Below are positions 15,119-23,209 of a stretch of 40,990 bases of DNA, in pieces. Origin of the DNA: Pseudomonadota bacterium. Lineage in GTDB: Bacteria > Pseudomonadota > Gammaproteobacteria > Steroidobacterales > Steroidobacteraceae. The stretch spans positions 32,751-73,740 of the forward strand of contig JAKAZL010000005.1 in assembly GCA_021815925.1 (NCBI GenBank), read 5' to 3'. Position numbers and translations under genes: made by a program. The notes below the pieces were generated by a model, which made no database searches, was not told where the DNA came from, and worked only from the letters and a program-made list of their open reading frames with translations. The first letter of the stretch is position 1, and each line of letters begins with the position of its first letter.

Positions 15119-17887
15119 TCAGCCGCCGTGTGCCGGCGGCGCAGCCGGCACCGGCGCGGAAGCCGGCGACGCAGCGCGCCTGGCAGAAACCGGCACGCTC
15201 CCAGGCGGCGCACCCGATGAGGTCGGCGCCGTGCCGGCGGCATCTGCCGCAGGAGACTTCACCGCCGCGGGCCTCGCCGTGTGGTCGGCTGGCACGGCCG
15301 CCCCCGCAGCCGGTGCACCGGCCTGAGTCGCTGCAGGCGCCGCCTGGGATGCCGGGGTTGCGCTCGGGGCGCCCGGCGATGTCCCAGTCGGGGTCTCGAC
15401 ACTCGTCTTTGCGGCCTGCGGGCGCGCACCGGCACTCGCCGGCGGAGTCGGCGGTGGCGGCAGCTGCCGCTCGGCCACCGAGGCGATATTGATGACCGCC
15501 GGATCGTCCCGCAGCTTCACGTAAAGCCTGCCGTCCTTCGGGTGAGGCACCGGAAGCGCGTACCCCGGGAAACCGTCGGGGACCTGCACCGCGTGCCGGA
15601 AGGCCGGATCCTCCGCAATGGCTTCGAGCAGGAACAGGTCCGCGCCGGAGAGTTTGCAGGCGAGCTTCGCTGTCGCCGGACACACCAGCGTGCGCAGCTG
15701 CGGCAGGCGCACCAGCGTTGCGAGCGGCTGCCAGGCACCCGAGACGCCGTTATCGATCACCCGGAACTGTAGCGGCCCGAAAGCGGACGGTCCGAACGCG
15801 CGAGCCGGGTCCAGTGTCGCGATGGCGACCGACTGGTTCTCGAGCGTGATGCCACCGTTGGTCTGGGTGAGGGTGGTGGAGTAAGCGCCATCCGCGGTGG
15901 CGACCTCGATCGATTCGCTGCGATCGAAGAGTGAGGGAGTCTTGGCGCGGACCGAGAACGTGAGCTGCGCGTCCTGCGGCACCTCGTTGTTCCCGGCGAG
16001 CTGGATGTGGGTCGGCGTGTGCGTACCAGGGAGGTACACGCCCTTGGCGATCAGCGTCACGCCCGGCCGGGGCGCGGCGATCACGCTCTGCAGCGTGAGG
16101 ACACGCCCATCCTTCAGCGTCACCCGGGCAAGTCCACTCTGACCGGCCGTCAGTTTCGCCGCGGCCGCAGGATCCTCGGCCGTGACGGTGAGCCGATCCA
16201 CGCCCTGTTGTGTCGAGAGCGCGCCGGGGCGGAACGTCACCCCGTCGATCGCCAAACCGGCCACCTCGTCGAGGCGGCTGCCGGTCACGACGCCCTGGGT
16301 GTCACCGGCATGCAGCGTGAAGCCGTCGAGACCCGCCGGCTCCGAATAGCCCTCGAGCGGCACCGAAGGGGCGGCGAACGAGCCGTACTGCTTGACGATG
16401 ACCGTCAGCGGACCGGGCGGGGTGTCCTCGAGCGGCAGCTTCACCCGCACTTGATTCGGCTGCACTGTCTTCCAGTCGGTCGCAAGGACGGTGCCGACCG
16501 CATCGCGCACCGTGATGTCTGCGACGCAATTGACGCTCGGGGCGGTCAGGTGAATCGTGTCCTGCCGCCCGACGATGACGGCCGCCTCCCCGGGCGTCGC
16601 CACCGACCACCCCTCGGTGCGCGCATCCTGCAGCTCGAACGTCGGACCCGCGTACGGGACGAAGCCCCAATCGCCGTGCAGCGTCGCGTGCACGCGGCTG
16701 CCGAGATCGGCCTGGCCGATCGGGCGGGTGTCGATGAGGAAACCGCCCTGCGGAGCATCCGCCGTGGCGGGCAGCTCGACCGTCCGGCCGTCGCTGCCGA
16801 CCAGCCGCAGGCGCATGCCATGCGCGTACTCGGTGGAAAACACGAGCGGCGCCCCTTCGACGGGCAGCACCAAAGGCGTCTTGCGGATGCACAGGCTCTG
16901 CTGCGGATCGACGGCGTGCAGCGGTGGCAGCTGCGGCGGCTCGACGGCCGGCAGCGCCGTCACCAGGACCGATTTCGGATCATGGAACGACGGCGGGGTG
17001 TTCAGTGTCAGCGCCAGCACCTTGCCGCGCTGGGTGGCGAGCGCCGGGATGTACTGGTACTGGGCAGTGGTGAAGGAGCTGAAGATGCGCGCGATATCGA
17101 TGATCGAAGCAATGTACGGACTGTAGTAACCGTAGCTCAGCTGCGGAGTGTAGCTGGCCTCCATGGCGAGTGCCGTGGCCGGCCCGGAGGTGAGCGCCTC
17201 GACGATCGAGGTACTGTGTCCGTCGTTGAGGATCAGCGACTCACCGCCCTGCATCAGGCAGGGAGCCTGCAGCTGCGTCATCCGCTGCAGGCACTTCGTC
17301 TTCACCTTGATCGCGAGGCTGCGGGCGAGCTTCGGCGCCACCTGCTTGAGGTTCCCGGAGCCGCTCTCGTCCACGGACTCGATCGCACGCAGGTAGACGT
17401 TGAGTCGGGAGATGTCGAGCGTCGCCTGGTTCAGATCCTGCGAGGTGCGCACGAAGGCGCCGGGGCGACCACGCACCGCACCGACCAGCGTCTTGAAGTC
17501 CCCGTCGGTCTGCGGTGCGAGAAACACCAACACCTGCTCCGCGCCCACGGGCACCGGGAGCGTCAGACCCTTGCGGCCGCAGTCCTTCTTCCAGATCTCA
17601 CAACGGGCGAACCAGCGCCGGGGTGGAGGGTTGGTGGCGCCACGCAGGAACGCCACGATCAGCAGGTAGTGCTCCGACTGCGTCGCGGGCAGGTCGGCGC
17701 GAATCCACAGCCGGTCGCCGACCGCGAGGTTCGGGACTTCGGCGATGGGCAGCGTCTCGTGTCCACGCGTGACGGTGACCTCGAGGTCGGGTCCTGCCAG
17801 GTCGAAGGGCGCCACGCCGGCGCGCACGAGCGGGCACAGGCAGAAGCAGAGCACGGCGCCGAGCGCCAGCAGTCGGGGGAATCGCAT
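15119..17887 (-). CDS. Large secreted protein of unknown function with Pro/Ala-rich tail
   Basis: A 922-residue exported protein that I do not recognise. The signal peptide is residues 1-23 (MRFPRLLALG...LVRA). Residues 24-180 contain a beta-rich domain with VGDRLWIRADLP and a CEIWKKDCG cysteine pair; 330-800 look like several immunoglobulin-like or carbohydrate-binding beta-sandwich units (DGRTVELPA, GPLTVIVKQYG, LTFSVRAKTP). The final 115 residues, from about 808, are almost only Pro, Ala, Ser, Thr and Gly and are likely disordered, as in cell-wall spacers or linkers. No enzyme motif is apparent. A surface or periplasmic binding or structural role is plausible. The ATG has no Shine-Dalgarno and sits right after a TACAAT box. 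Confidence 0.8.
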   Translation of the reverse strand: MRFPRLLALGAVLCFCLCPLVRAGVAPFDLAGPDLEVTVTRGHETLPIAEVPNLAVGDRLWIRADLPATQSEHYLLIVAFLRGATNPPPRRWFARCEIWKKDCGRKGLTLPVPVGAEQVLVFLAPQTDGDFKTLVGAVRGRPGAFVRTSQDLNQATLDISRLNVYLRAIESVDESGSGNLKQVAPKLARSLAIKVKTKCLQRMTQLQAPCLMQGGESLILNDGHSTSIVEALTSGPATALAMEASYTPQLSYGYYSPYIASIIDIARIFSSFTTAQYQYIPALATQRGKVLALTLNTPPSFHDPKSVLVTALPAVEPPQLPPLHAVDPQQSLCIRKTPLVLPVEGAPLVFSTEYAHGMRLRLVGSDGRTVELPATADAPQGGFLIDTRPIGQADLGSRVHATLHGDWGFVPYAGPTFELQDARTEGWSVATPGEAAVIVGRQDTIHLTAPSVNCVADITVRDAVGTVLATDWKTVQPNQVRVKLPLEDTPPGPLTVIVKQYGSFAAPSVPLEGYSEPAGLDGFTLHAGDTQGVVTGSRLDEVAGLAIDGVTFRPGALSTQQGVDRLTVTAEDPAAAAKLTAGQSGLARVTLKDGRVLTLQSVIAAPRPGVTLIAKGVYLPGTHTPTHIQLAGNNEVPQDAQLTFSVRAKTPSLFDRSESIEVATADGAYSTTLTQTNGGITLENQSVAIATLDPARAFGPSAFGPLQFRVIDNGVSGAWQPLATLVRLPQLRTLVCPATAKLACKLSGADLFLLEAIAEDPAFRHAVQVPDGFPGYALPVPHPKDGRLYVKLRDDPAVINIASVAERQLPPPPTPPASAGARPQAAKTSVETPTGTSPGAPSATPASQAAPAATQAGAPAAGAAVPADHTARPAAVKSPAADAAGTAPTSSGAPPGSVPVSARRAASPASAPVPAAPPAHGG

Positions 17888-17893
17888 GCGGCC

Positions 17894-17899
17894 ATTGTA
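17894..17899 (-). promoter_or_regulatory. TACAAT -10 box close to the start of the large secreted gene
   Basis: On the minus strand TACAAT ends 6 nt before the ATG at 17887. If this is the -10 element, transcription would start at or next to the ATG and the mRNA would be leaderless, which fits the lack of a Shine-Dalgarno. No good -35 is seen 17 bp upstream, so this is tentative. Confidence 0.3.
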
Positions 17900-18030
17900 C
17901 GACCGGCGCACCCGTCGGTCGCTCCCGATGGCGCTCACCGCGAACCGCTGCGCCGCGCGCGGCGGGATTCGGGCGCAATCATCCGCGAACCCGCGGCGCC
18001 GCGCGGGGATCCGGTGCGCAATTGCGCAGC

Positions 18031-18726
18031 TCAACCGTGCGCCGCGATGAACGCCCGCAAATGGAAGGTTGCCTGCGCCGCCGTGTAGCGATGTGTCGCC
18101 GCTACGGGACAGGCGTATCGGGCGAGACAGCCCTGCATGCGGCAAGCAGCGCCACGCTCGAGCGCGACGTGATCACGGCAGACCTCGGGTGCGTATCGGC
18201 CGCCGGCCAGGGCGCCGGCCGGACAGACCGCAAGGCACGGCTGCTCGCGGCACGCTGCACACGGATTCGGCCAATCCTGCTGTACCGGCAGATCGAGCGC
18301 ATGCGGCAGCAGCAGCGCGCCGCGATACGCGTGCCACAGACCGTACTCGGCATGCATGAGCACACCGAGGGGCGAGGCATAGAGACGCTCGGCGCGCTGC
18401 GCCCACCGTTGGAACGGCCACCAGGGCGGCCCGGTGAACGGATAGACCGCTCCCGCGCCGAACCGGCTCGCGAGCCCGCCCACCACGCGCCGCGACCAGC
18501 GGTCAAGCGCATGCGGCGCCCCGTCGCCGAACTCGGGCGACGCGGCGAACACCGGCCACTGCGCACGTCCCGTGAATCCGAGCAGAACGACGCTGCGGGC
18601 GGGATGCCCCTGCACCTCGGGCAGCGCATCGCCGTCCTCAGGATGAAAGCCTCCGCGGCAAGCCAGTCCCACCGCCGCGGCCTGTGCGCACAGCTGCGCG
18701 TAGGTCGCGGGACCCGACTCGCTCAC
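18031..18726 (-). CDS. Two-cluster 4Fe-4S ferredoxin-like protein
   Basis: A 231-residue protein starting at GTG 18724-18726, overlapping the stop of the upstream gene by 4 nt (GTGA). The first 150 residues have no cysteine-rich motif and resemble the N-terminal part of epoxyqueuosine reductase-like proteins only loosely (SVVLLGFTGR; EYGLWHAYRGALLLP). The C-terminal 80 residues carry CAACREQPCLAVCP and, later, CRMQGCLARYACP, enough for two 4Fe-4S clusters. The cysteine spacing is not that of QueG, and no cobalamin-binding part is visible. Coupling to the degenerate aldehyde-dehydrogenase-like gene suggests the two act as a pair. Function unknown. Confidence 0.83.
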   Translation of the reverse strand: MSESGPATYAQLCAQAAAVGLACRGGFHPEDGDALPEVQGHPARSVVLLGFTGRAQWPVFAASPEFGDGAPHALDRWSRRVVGGLASRFGAGAVYPFTGPPWWPFQRWAQRAERLYASPLGVLMHAEYGLWHAYRGALLLPHALDLPVQQDWPNPCAACREQPCLAVCPAGALAGGRYAPEVCRDHVALERGAACRMQGCLARYACPVAATHRYTAAQATFHLRAFIAAHG

Positions 18727-19949
18727 CGGCGTGTGCTCCGCGCGTGATAGGGAAACCAGTCCGCGCCGCGTGTCACGACCGACTCGATCCGCACACGGTC
18801 CGGCTCGGCGCCCACCCCGGCCAGCGCGCGCGGCACGTCGCTGGCGAAAAGGCTCACCCGCACCGGGGCGGCCGCCGGCCGATCGGCGATCGCCGCGGCG
18901 AGATCGCGCGCCGGCGAGAGGACGATCACTGGGCCGCGGATGCGGTCGTGCGGCGCGCGCTCCTCGCCCGTACCCTCGATCATCAGCGTCGGCTGGAAGA
19001 AATACCCGGTCAGACCCCAGGGCTGGTAGCGCCGGCCGCCGAGCTTGATCAATGCGCCGCGCCGCAGTACCGCGGCGACCTGTGCTTCGACTTCCTGCAG
19101 CCGCGCAGCACTGGCGAGCGGCCCGAGGTCGCTCCCCGGCTTGACCGCATCGCCGACCTCGAGAAACGCCAGTGACTCGTGCAGCCGGTCCGCGAAGGCG
19201 TAGATCCGTGACCGCTCGACATAGACGCGCACGCTCTGCCCGGCGCGCTGGCCGCAGTGATACAGCCGCCGGGCGCTCACCCCGGCCACCGCCAGGTCGA
19301 GGTCGGCATCCGGACTGACATAGACGATATCGGTCGCCACGGGCGCATCGGCGGGCCGCACATGCTCCACGCCAGCGTCCTGCACCAGGATCGGCTCGCC
19401 CACCAACACGCTCAATACCCCGCGCGGGAGCACCGCGCAGCATCGTGCCGCCCCGAGGACGGTCAAAGGCGTCTCGACGGGCAACGCGACGACGCAGGTC
19501 CCGCCACGCGCCAGCCGCTCCGCGACAGTCTGCGACCAATCGAGGAGTGCCCCGTCGGATCGAGGCCGCACCACGCTCACGGTCGGCGCCGGAGCCGACG
19601 CCGCAGCCGGATCGATGCGCCAGCATGCCGCGGCATCACGCACCCGGTCGAGGGCTTCGGTGATGACCTGGCCGCTCTCGCGCGCGTGGATGAGCGCGAG
19701 CTCCTCCCGGATGGCGAGCAGCCGCTCGCCCACACCGGCGAGCAGCGCAGCCCGCTCCTCGGGGCGGCGCTGCCGCCACGCGTCCGCGGCCGCACCGGCG
19801 GCTCGCAGGGCCTCCCCCCACTGCGACGCCTCGGCGAGGCCGACCGCACCGAGCGGCTGCAGCGTCGATGGATTGATAACGACCCGCTCCTCGCGGGCAG
19901 CCGGCGACACCCACTCGCCGGCGATCAGGACTTCTTCGATTTCAGGCAC
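18723..19949 (-). CDS. Aldehyde dehydrogenase-like protein, catalytic residues missing
   Basis: A 408-residue protein with recognisable ALDH architecture: NPSTLQPLG near the N-terminus, ESGQVITEA, ETPLTVLGAA, DADLDLAV, FFQPTLM and GPVIVL. The residues needed for catalysis are absent. The GQxC cysteine is replaced (YHCGQRAGQSVRVYV reads GQRA), the ELGGK glutamate segment before DADLDLAV is RPADAPVA, the KP lysine before ETP is missing, and there is no PWN asparagine. The protein is also 70-90 residues shorter than a normal ALDH, the loss lying in the NAD domain. The GTG at 19949 is preferred because GGAGAGG lies 4 nt upstream; in-frame starts up to 19970 exist. It overlaps the 4Fe-4S gene by 4 nt. 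Confidence 0.8.
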   Translation of the reverse strand: MPEIEEVLIAGEWVSPAAREERVVINPSTLQPLGAVGLAEASQWGEALRAAGAAADAWRQRRPEERAALLAGVGERLLAIREELALIHARESGQVITEALDRVRDAAACWRIDPAAASAPAPTVSVVRPRSDGALLDWSQTVAERLARGGTCVVALPVETPLTVLGAARCCAVLPRGVLSVLVGEPILVQDAGVEHVRPADAPVATDIVYVSPDADLDLAVAGVSARRLYHCGQRAGQSVRVYVERSRIYAFADRLHESLAFLEVGDAVKPGSDLGPLASAARLQEVEAQVAAVLRRGALIKLGGRRYQPWGLTGYFFQPTLMIEGTGEERAPHDRIRGPVIVLSPARDLAAAIADRPAAAPVRVSLFASDVPRALAGVGAEPDRVRIESVVTRGADWFPYHARSTRR

Positions 19950-20157
19950 GCATCCTCTCCGCCTCATCACCGTCGGTACGCGACCCGGTGCTCCCGGCTC
20001 AGCGCGACGGCGCCATTAGTGTAGGGCACCGGCCAAGGCCACCCGGCACGGTCACGACCGGTCCCTGTTCAAAAGCGACGAGGCGTCCTCGGCGCGGTTC
20101 CCCGAGGCGATCGGTCCGGGGCACGGGATGGGCAGAGCGAAGAGTGCCGGATCACCC

Positions 20158-20178
20158 AAAAAATCATTGCGCTCAATG
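20158..20178 (-). terminator. Intrinsic terminator of the D-amino-acid peptide operon
   Basis: Read on the minus strand, CATTG-AGCG-CAATG is followed by ATTTTTT. The stem is short (5 bp, with an outer ACCC/GGGT that could wrap the U-tract), but the U-tract is the cleanest in the window. It lies 49 nt after the permease stop and before the next minus-strand gene, so it probably ends the five-gene operon. Confidence 0.55.
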
Positions 20179-20226
20179 GGTTGCGGCGAAACTGGCGTCA
20201 CAGTCCGGGCTCACCGCCGCGCCGGG

Positions 20227-21603
20227 CTACTCGCCAGGCGGTCGCGGAGGCACGAATTTGCGCGCAAGGACGATGAGCACGCCGACCGCGATCCAGGTGA
20301 GGCCGAGACGTTGGGCATTGGCGCTCATGTTGAACATGACGAAGCCGATGATCACGAAGCCGATCACCGGGGCGAGCAGGTGGCGAAGCCAGTCGCGGCT
20401 CGCCTTGCGCCAGAGGAAGTGCCGGACCACCGAGACGTGCACGAACAGGAATCCCGTCATCGCGCCGAAGCTGACGACGGTCAGCAGCAGCTCGAGGCGA
20501 TGCGCGAAGAACAGGATCAGTCCGACCGAGACCGCCGCGACCAGCAGCGTCGCGCGGTCCGGCACCTGTCGCTGCGGATCGACGTGCGCGAACGACCTCG
20601 GCAGCCGCCCGTCGCGCGCCATGCTGAAGAGCAGCCGGGCGATCGCGGCCTGCGAGGTGAGCGCCGAGGCGATCCCGGCGAGGAACACCCCGGCAATGGA
20701 CAGCACGCCCTTCAGCCACGGACCGCCGATGACGCCGGCGATCGTATAGAAGGCGGCGTAACTCGGCTTGCCCGGACCGAACGCGCCCTGGTGCAGGACG
20801 AACAGCGATGCGAGGTAGCTTTGCCCGATGAACAGCACCGCGGTCACCACCAGCGTCAGCAGCGTCGCCCTGCCGACCAGGGTCACGCCGCCGCGAGTCT
20901 CCTCGGCGAGCGTGGAGATCGCATCGAAGCCCAGATAGTTGAGCACACCGATCGAGACCGCACCGAGCACCACCGCCGGAGCGATGCGGCTACCGTCGTA
21001 AAACGGCTGGACGGTCAGGTGCGCCCCGGCGGTGCCCCGGGCAAGCGCCACGAGCGCGCAGACGATGAACAACCCCAACGCCGCGAGCTGCAGCAGCAGC
21101 AACCCCTTGTTGGCCCGGGTGACCCAATCGATGCCGCGCAGGTTGACCACGGTGTTGAAGACCAGCAGGCCAATTGCCCAGACCTCGAGCGGAATCCCCG
21201 GCAGGACCGCGTCGATCGCGACGGCGGCTGCGATGTAGATGAGCGCCGGGGTGAGCAGGTAGTCGAGCACGACGGCCCAGCCGGCGATGAACCCGGCGGT
21301 CTCCCCGAGCGTGCCGCGGGCATAGGCGTATGCGGAGCCGGCGAGCGGGAACTCCCGCGACATCGCCATGTAACTCAGGGCCGTGAAGAACATGGCCACG
21401 AGCCCGATGACATAGACCAGCGGCACCATGCCCGCGCTGGCGTCGTACATGATGCCGAACGAGGGGAACGGCGCCGTCGGCGCGATGAGCACCAGGCCGT
21501 AGACGAGCAGATCCGTCAGGGTGAGCGCACGCTTCAGCTCTTGCCGATAGCCGAAGTCCGCGACGGTGACGGCGGCGGCGCCCTCGCCTTCTGCGCTGTT
21601 CAC
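20227..21603 (-). CDS. APC family amino acid permease
   Basis: A 458-residue protein with about 12 hydrophobic segments. The APC superfamily signature is seen in TM1 (LVYGLVLIAPTAPFPSFG, the unwound glycine-rich helix that binds the amino group), in the LAGSAYAYARGTLGE stretch of TM3, and in NYLGFDAISTLAEETR of TM6. It should import amino acids or small amines across the cytoplasmic membrane with protons. The start is GTG 21601-21603, only 1 nt after the stop of the upstream serine hydrolase gene, so translation is probably coupled. It is the last gene of the operon that begins with the TonB-dependent receptor. A D-amino acid or dipeptide substrate is inferred from context only. Confidence 0.9.
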   Translation of the reverse strand: MNSAEGEGAAAVTVADFGYRQELKRALTLTDLLVYGLVLIAPTAPFPSFGIMYDASAGMVPLVYVIGLVAMFFTALSYMAMSREFPLAGSAYAYARGTLGETAGFIAGWAVVLDYLLTPALIYIAAAVAIDAVLPGIPLEVWAIGLLVFNTVVNLRGIDWVTRANKGLLLLQLAALGLFIVCALVALARGTAGAHLTVQPFYDGSRIAPAVVLGAVSIGVLNYLGFDAISTLAEETRGGVTLVGRATLLTLVVTAVLFIGQSYLASLFVLHQGAFGPGKPSYAAFYTIAGVIGGPWLKGVLSIAGVFLAGIASALTSQAAIARLLFSMARDGRLPRSFAHVDPQRQVPDRATLLVAAVSVGLILFFAHRLELLLTVVSFGAMTGFLFVHVSVVRHFLWRKASRDWLRHLLAPVIGFVIIGFVMFNMSANAQRLGLTWIAVGVLIVLARKFVPPRPPGE

Positions 21604-21604
21604 G

Positions 21605-23203
21605 TCAGTGCCCAGGCACGAAGCGAAGGTCGCGGTAGTCGTAGCTGAAATCGGTCCACGGAAACACCGGCTTCAGGGTGACGCGCACGATACGGCCCTG
21701 GCGGACCTTGAAGGTGACGTAGGCATTGGGAATGCCGCGCTGGCTCCAGTGCGTCTCGAAGACATCGTTGGCCACGTGCTCGAGGGCGCCATCCATGCCC
21801 GGCGTCTCATCGAGACGGATCGACAATCTCCCCGCCTCGGCCGACGTGATGGTCATCTGTCCGTACCAGGGATCCCTATACGTCCCGGCATACGCCCCGA
21901 GGGGCAGGGACAGGTGTCCGTTCGGCCGGTACGCCCGCGGCAGGTGGCGCAGGGCGGACCGCTCCTGGCGCACCTGCCGCTCGTGCTGCTGCATCAGGAC
22001 CGAGACCCAGTCATGGGGCGGACGATCGAGGTAATAGTCGAGCAGCGCGTACACCAGCGCCTCGAGGGTCGCGACATCCTCGGAGTTGATACAGATCGAG
22101 AACGCGACGTGCCGGCCCGGAATGAAATACAGGGCCGACAGCGCGCCCAGGACCCCGCCGTCGTGCTCAATGACCTTGTGCCCGTCATCGACCTCCACGA
22201 ACCAGCCGAGTGCGTAGTCCTGTAGCGTCGGATTGGGAAGCGTGCGCGACGGCGGTCCGAATGCATCCGCCGGCACGACCATGACCGGACTCCACAGCGC
22301 CTGGACCGACCGGGCGCTGAGCAGCCGCCGACCGTCGCTCAGCCGTCCGCCGTTCTCCCACATCGTCATCCACTTCGCCATGTCCCGGGCGCTGGCGTTA
22401 ATGCCCCCGGCGGGAGCCGCTGCCGGTGAATCCAGCCAGTGATGCAGGACGCTCAGCGGCCCGACGCCGCGCAGCGGACCGTCGATGCGCGCGTGCAGCG
22501 CGACCCCGTTCGGCGCATGCGGATCATATTGTGTCGTCGCGTCGGACATGCCGAGCGGATCGAGCAGGCGCTCGCGCACGAACGTGCTCCAGCGCTGACC
22601 GGACACCGCGTGCACCAGCGAGCCGGCCGCCATGTACAGCACGTTGTCGTAGGCGAATACCTCGCGAAAGCCCGTTCGGGGCTTCAGGTAGCGCAGCGCG
22701 TGCACGACGTTCGCCCGGCTGCGCGTCGAGGCCGGCACGACCAGCAGATCGCCCTCGCCGAGCCCGAGCCCGCTGCGGTGCGTGAGCAGGTCCCGGACTG
22801 TCATGTGCGCCGTCGCGTACGGATCGTACATGCGAAACCCCGGCAGGTGTCGCTCGATGCGGCTGCTCCACTTGAGCTTGTGCTCCTGGACCAGGATGGC
22901 GAGCGCCGCAGACGTGAAGGCCTTGGTCTCCGAGCCGATCGGGAAGAGCGTGCGGGCGGTAACCGGTGCGCGCGTCTGGATGCTGCGCACGCCGTAACCT
23001 TTCGCGACGACCGTCCGGCCGTCGACCACGATGGCGAGCGAGAGCCCCGGTGTGCCGAAGGCACGCATCGCCGTGTGCACCAGCCGGTCCAGATCCGGCG
23101 GCACCGTCGCGCGCGTCATCGCCATCGCCGGCGCCGCGGCCGCCAGGGCGAGAGCGGCCGTGGCGGCCGGCCCGAAACGAAGACGCCGCCTGCCGCCCAC
23201 CAT
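21605..23203 (-). CDS. Secreted beta-lactamase-family serine hydrolase (class C type)
   Basis: A 532-residue exported penicillin-binding-protein-fold hydrolase. A signal peptide covers residues 1-28. The active-site motifs are S91-x-x-K94 (GSETK), Y185-D-N187 (the YxN element) and H347-D-G (in place of KTG), as in class C beta-lactamase-like D-aminopeptidases, esterases and DD-peptidases. The C-terminal 150 residues form a separate beta-rich domain (LPLGAYAGTYRDPWYGQ) like the DUF3471 domain found behind many such enzymes. Within the operon it most likely cleaves D-amino-acid-containing peptides in the periplasm. It is the second of two tandem hydrolases, 6 nt after the first, and the two differ strongly in sequence. 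Confidence 0.9.
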   Translation of the reverse strand: MVGGRRRLRFGPAATAALALAAAAPAMAMTRATVPPDLDRLVHTAMRAFGTPGLSLAIVVDGRTVVAKGYGVRSIQTRAPVTARTLFPIGSETKAFTSAALAILVQEHKLKWSSRIERHLPGFRMYDPYATAHMTVRDLLTHRSGLGLGEGDLLVVPASTRSRANVVHALRYLKPRTGFREVFAYDNVLYMAAGSLVHAVSGQRWSTFVRERLLDPLGMSDATTQYDPHAPNGVALHARIDGPLRGVGPLSVLHHWLDSPAAAPAGGINASARDMAKWMTMWENGGRLSDGRRLLSARSVQALWSPVMVVPADAFGPPSRTLPNPTLQDYALGWFVEVDDGHKVIEHDGGVLGALSALYFIPGRHVAFSICINSEDVATLEALVYALLDYYLDRPPHDWVSVLMQQHERQVRQERSALRHLPRAYRPNGHLSLPLGAYAGTYRDPWYGQMTITSAEAGRLSIRLDETPGMDGALEHVANDVFETHWSQRGIPNAYVTFKVRQGRIVRVTLKPVFPWTDFSYDYRDLRFVPGH

Positions 23204-23209
23204 GGGTGC

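Noticed and set aside
16007-18088. Open frame of 693 codons on the plus strand
   Set aside because: Arg/Gly/Asp-rich translation without domain or ribosome binding site, opposite the large secreted protein with signal peptide.
18031-19626. A single 531-codon gene joining the 4Fe-4S protein to upstream sequence
   Set aside because: The first 300 codons are an out-of-frame reading of the ALDH-like gene; the GTG at 18726 overlapping the ALDH stop explains the real start.
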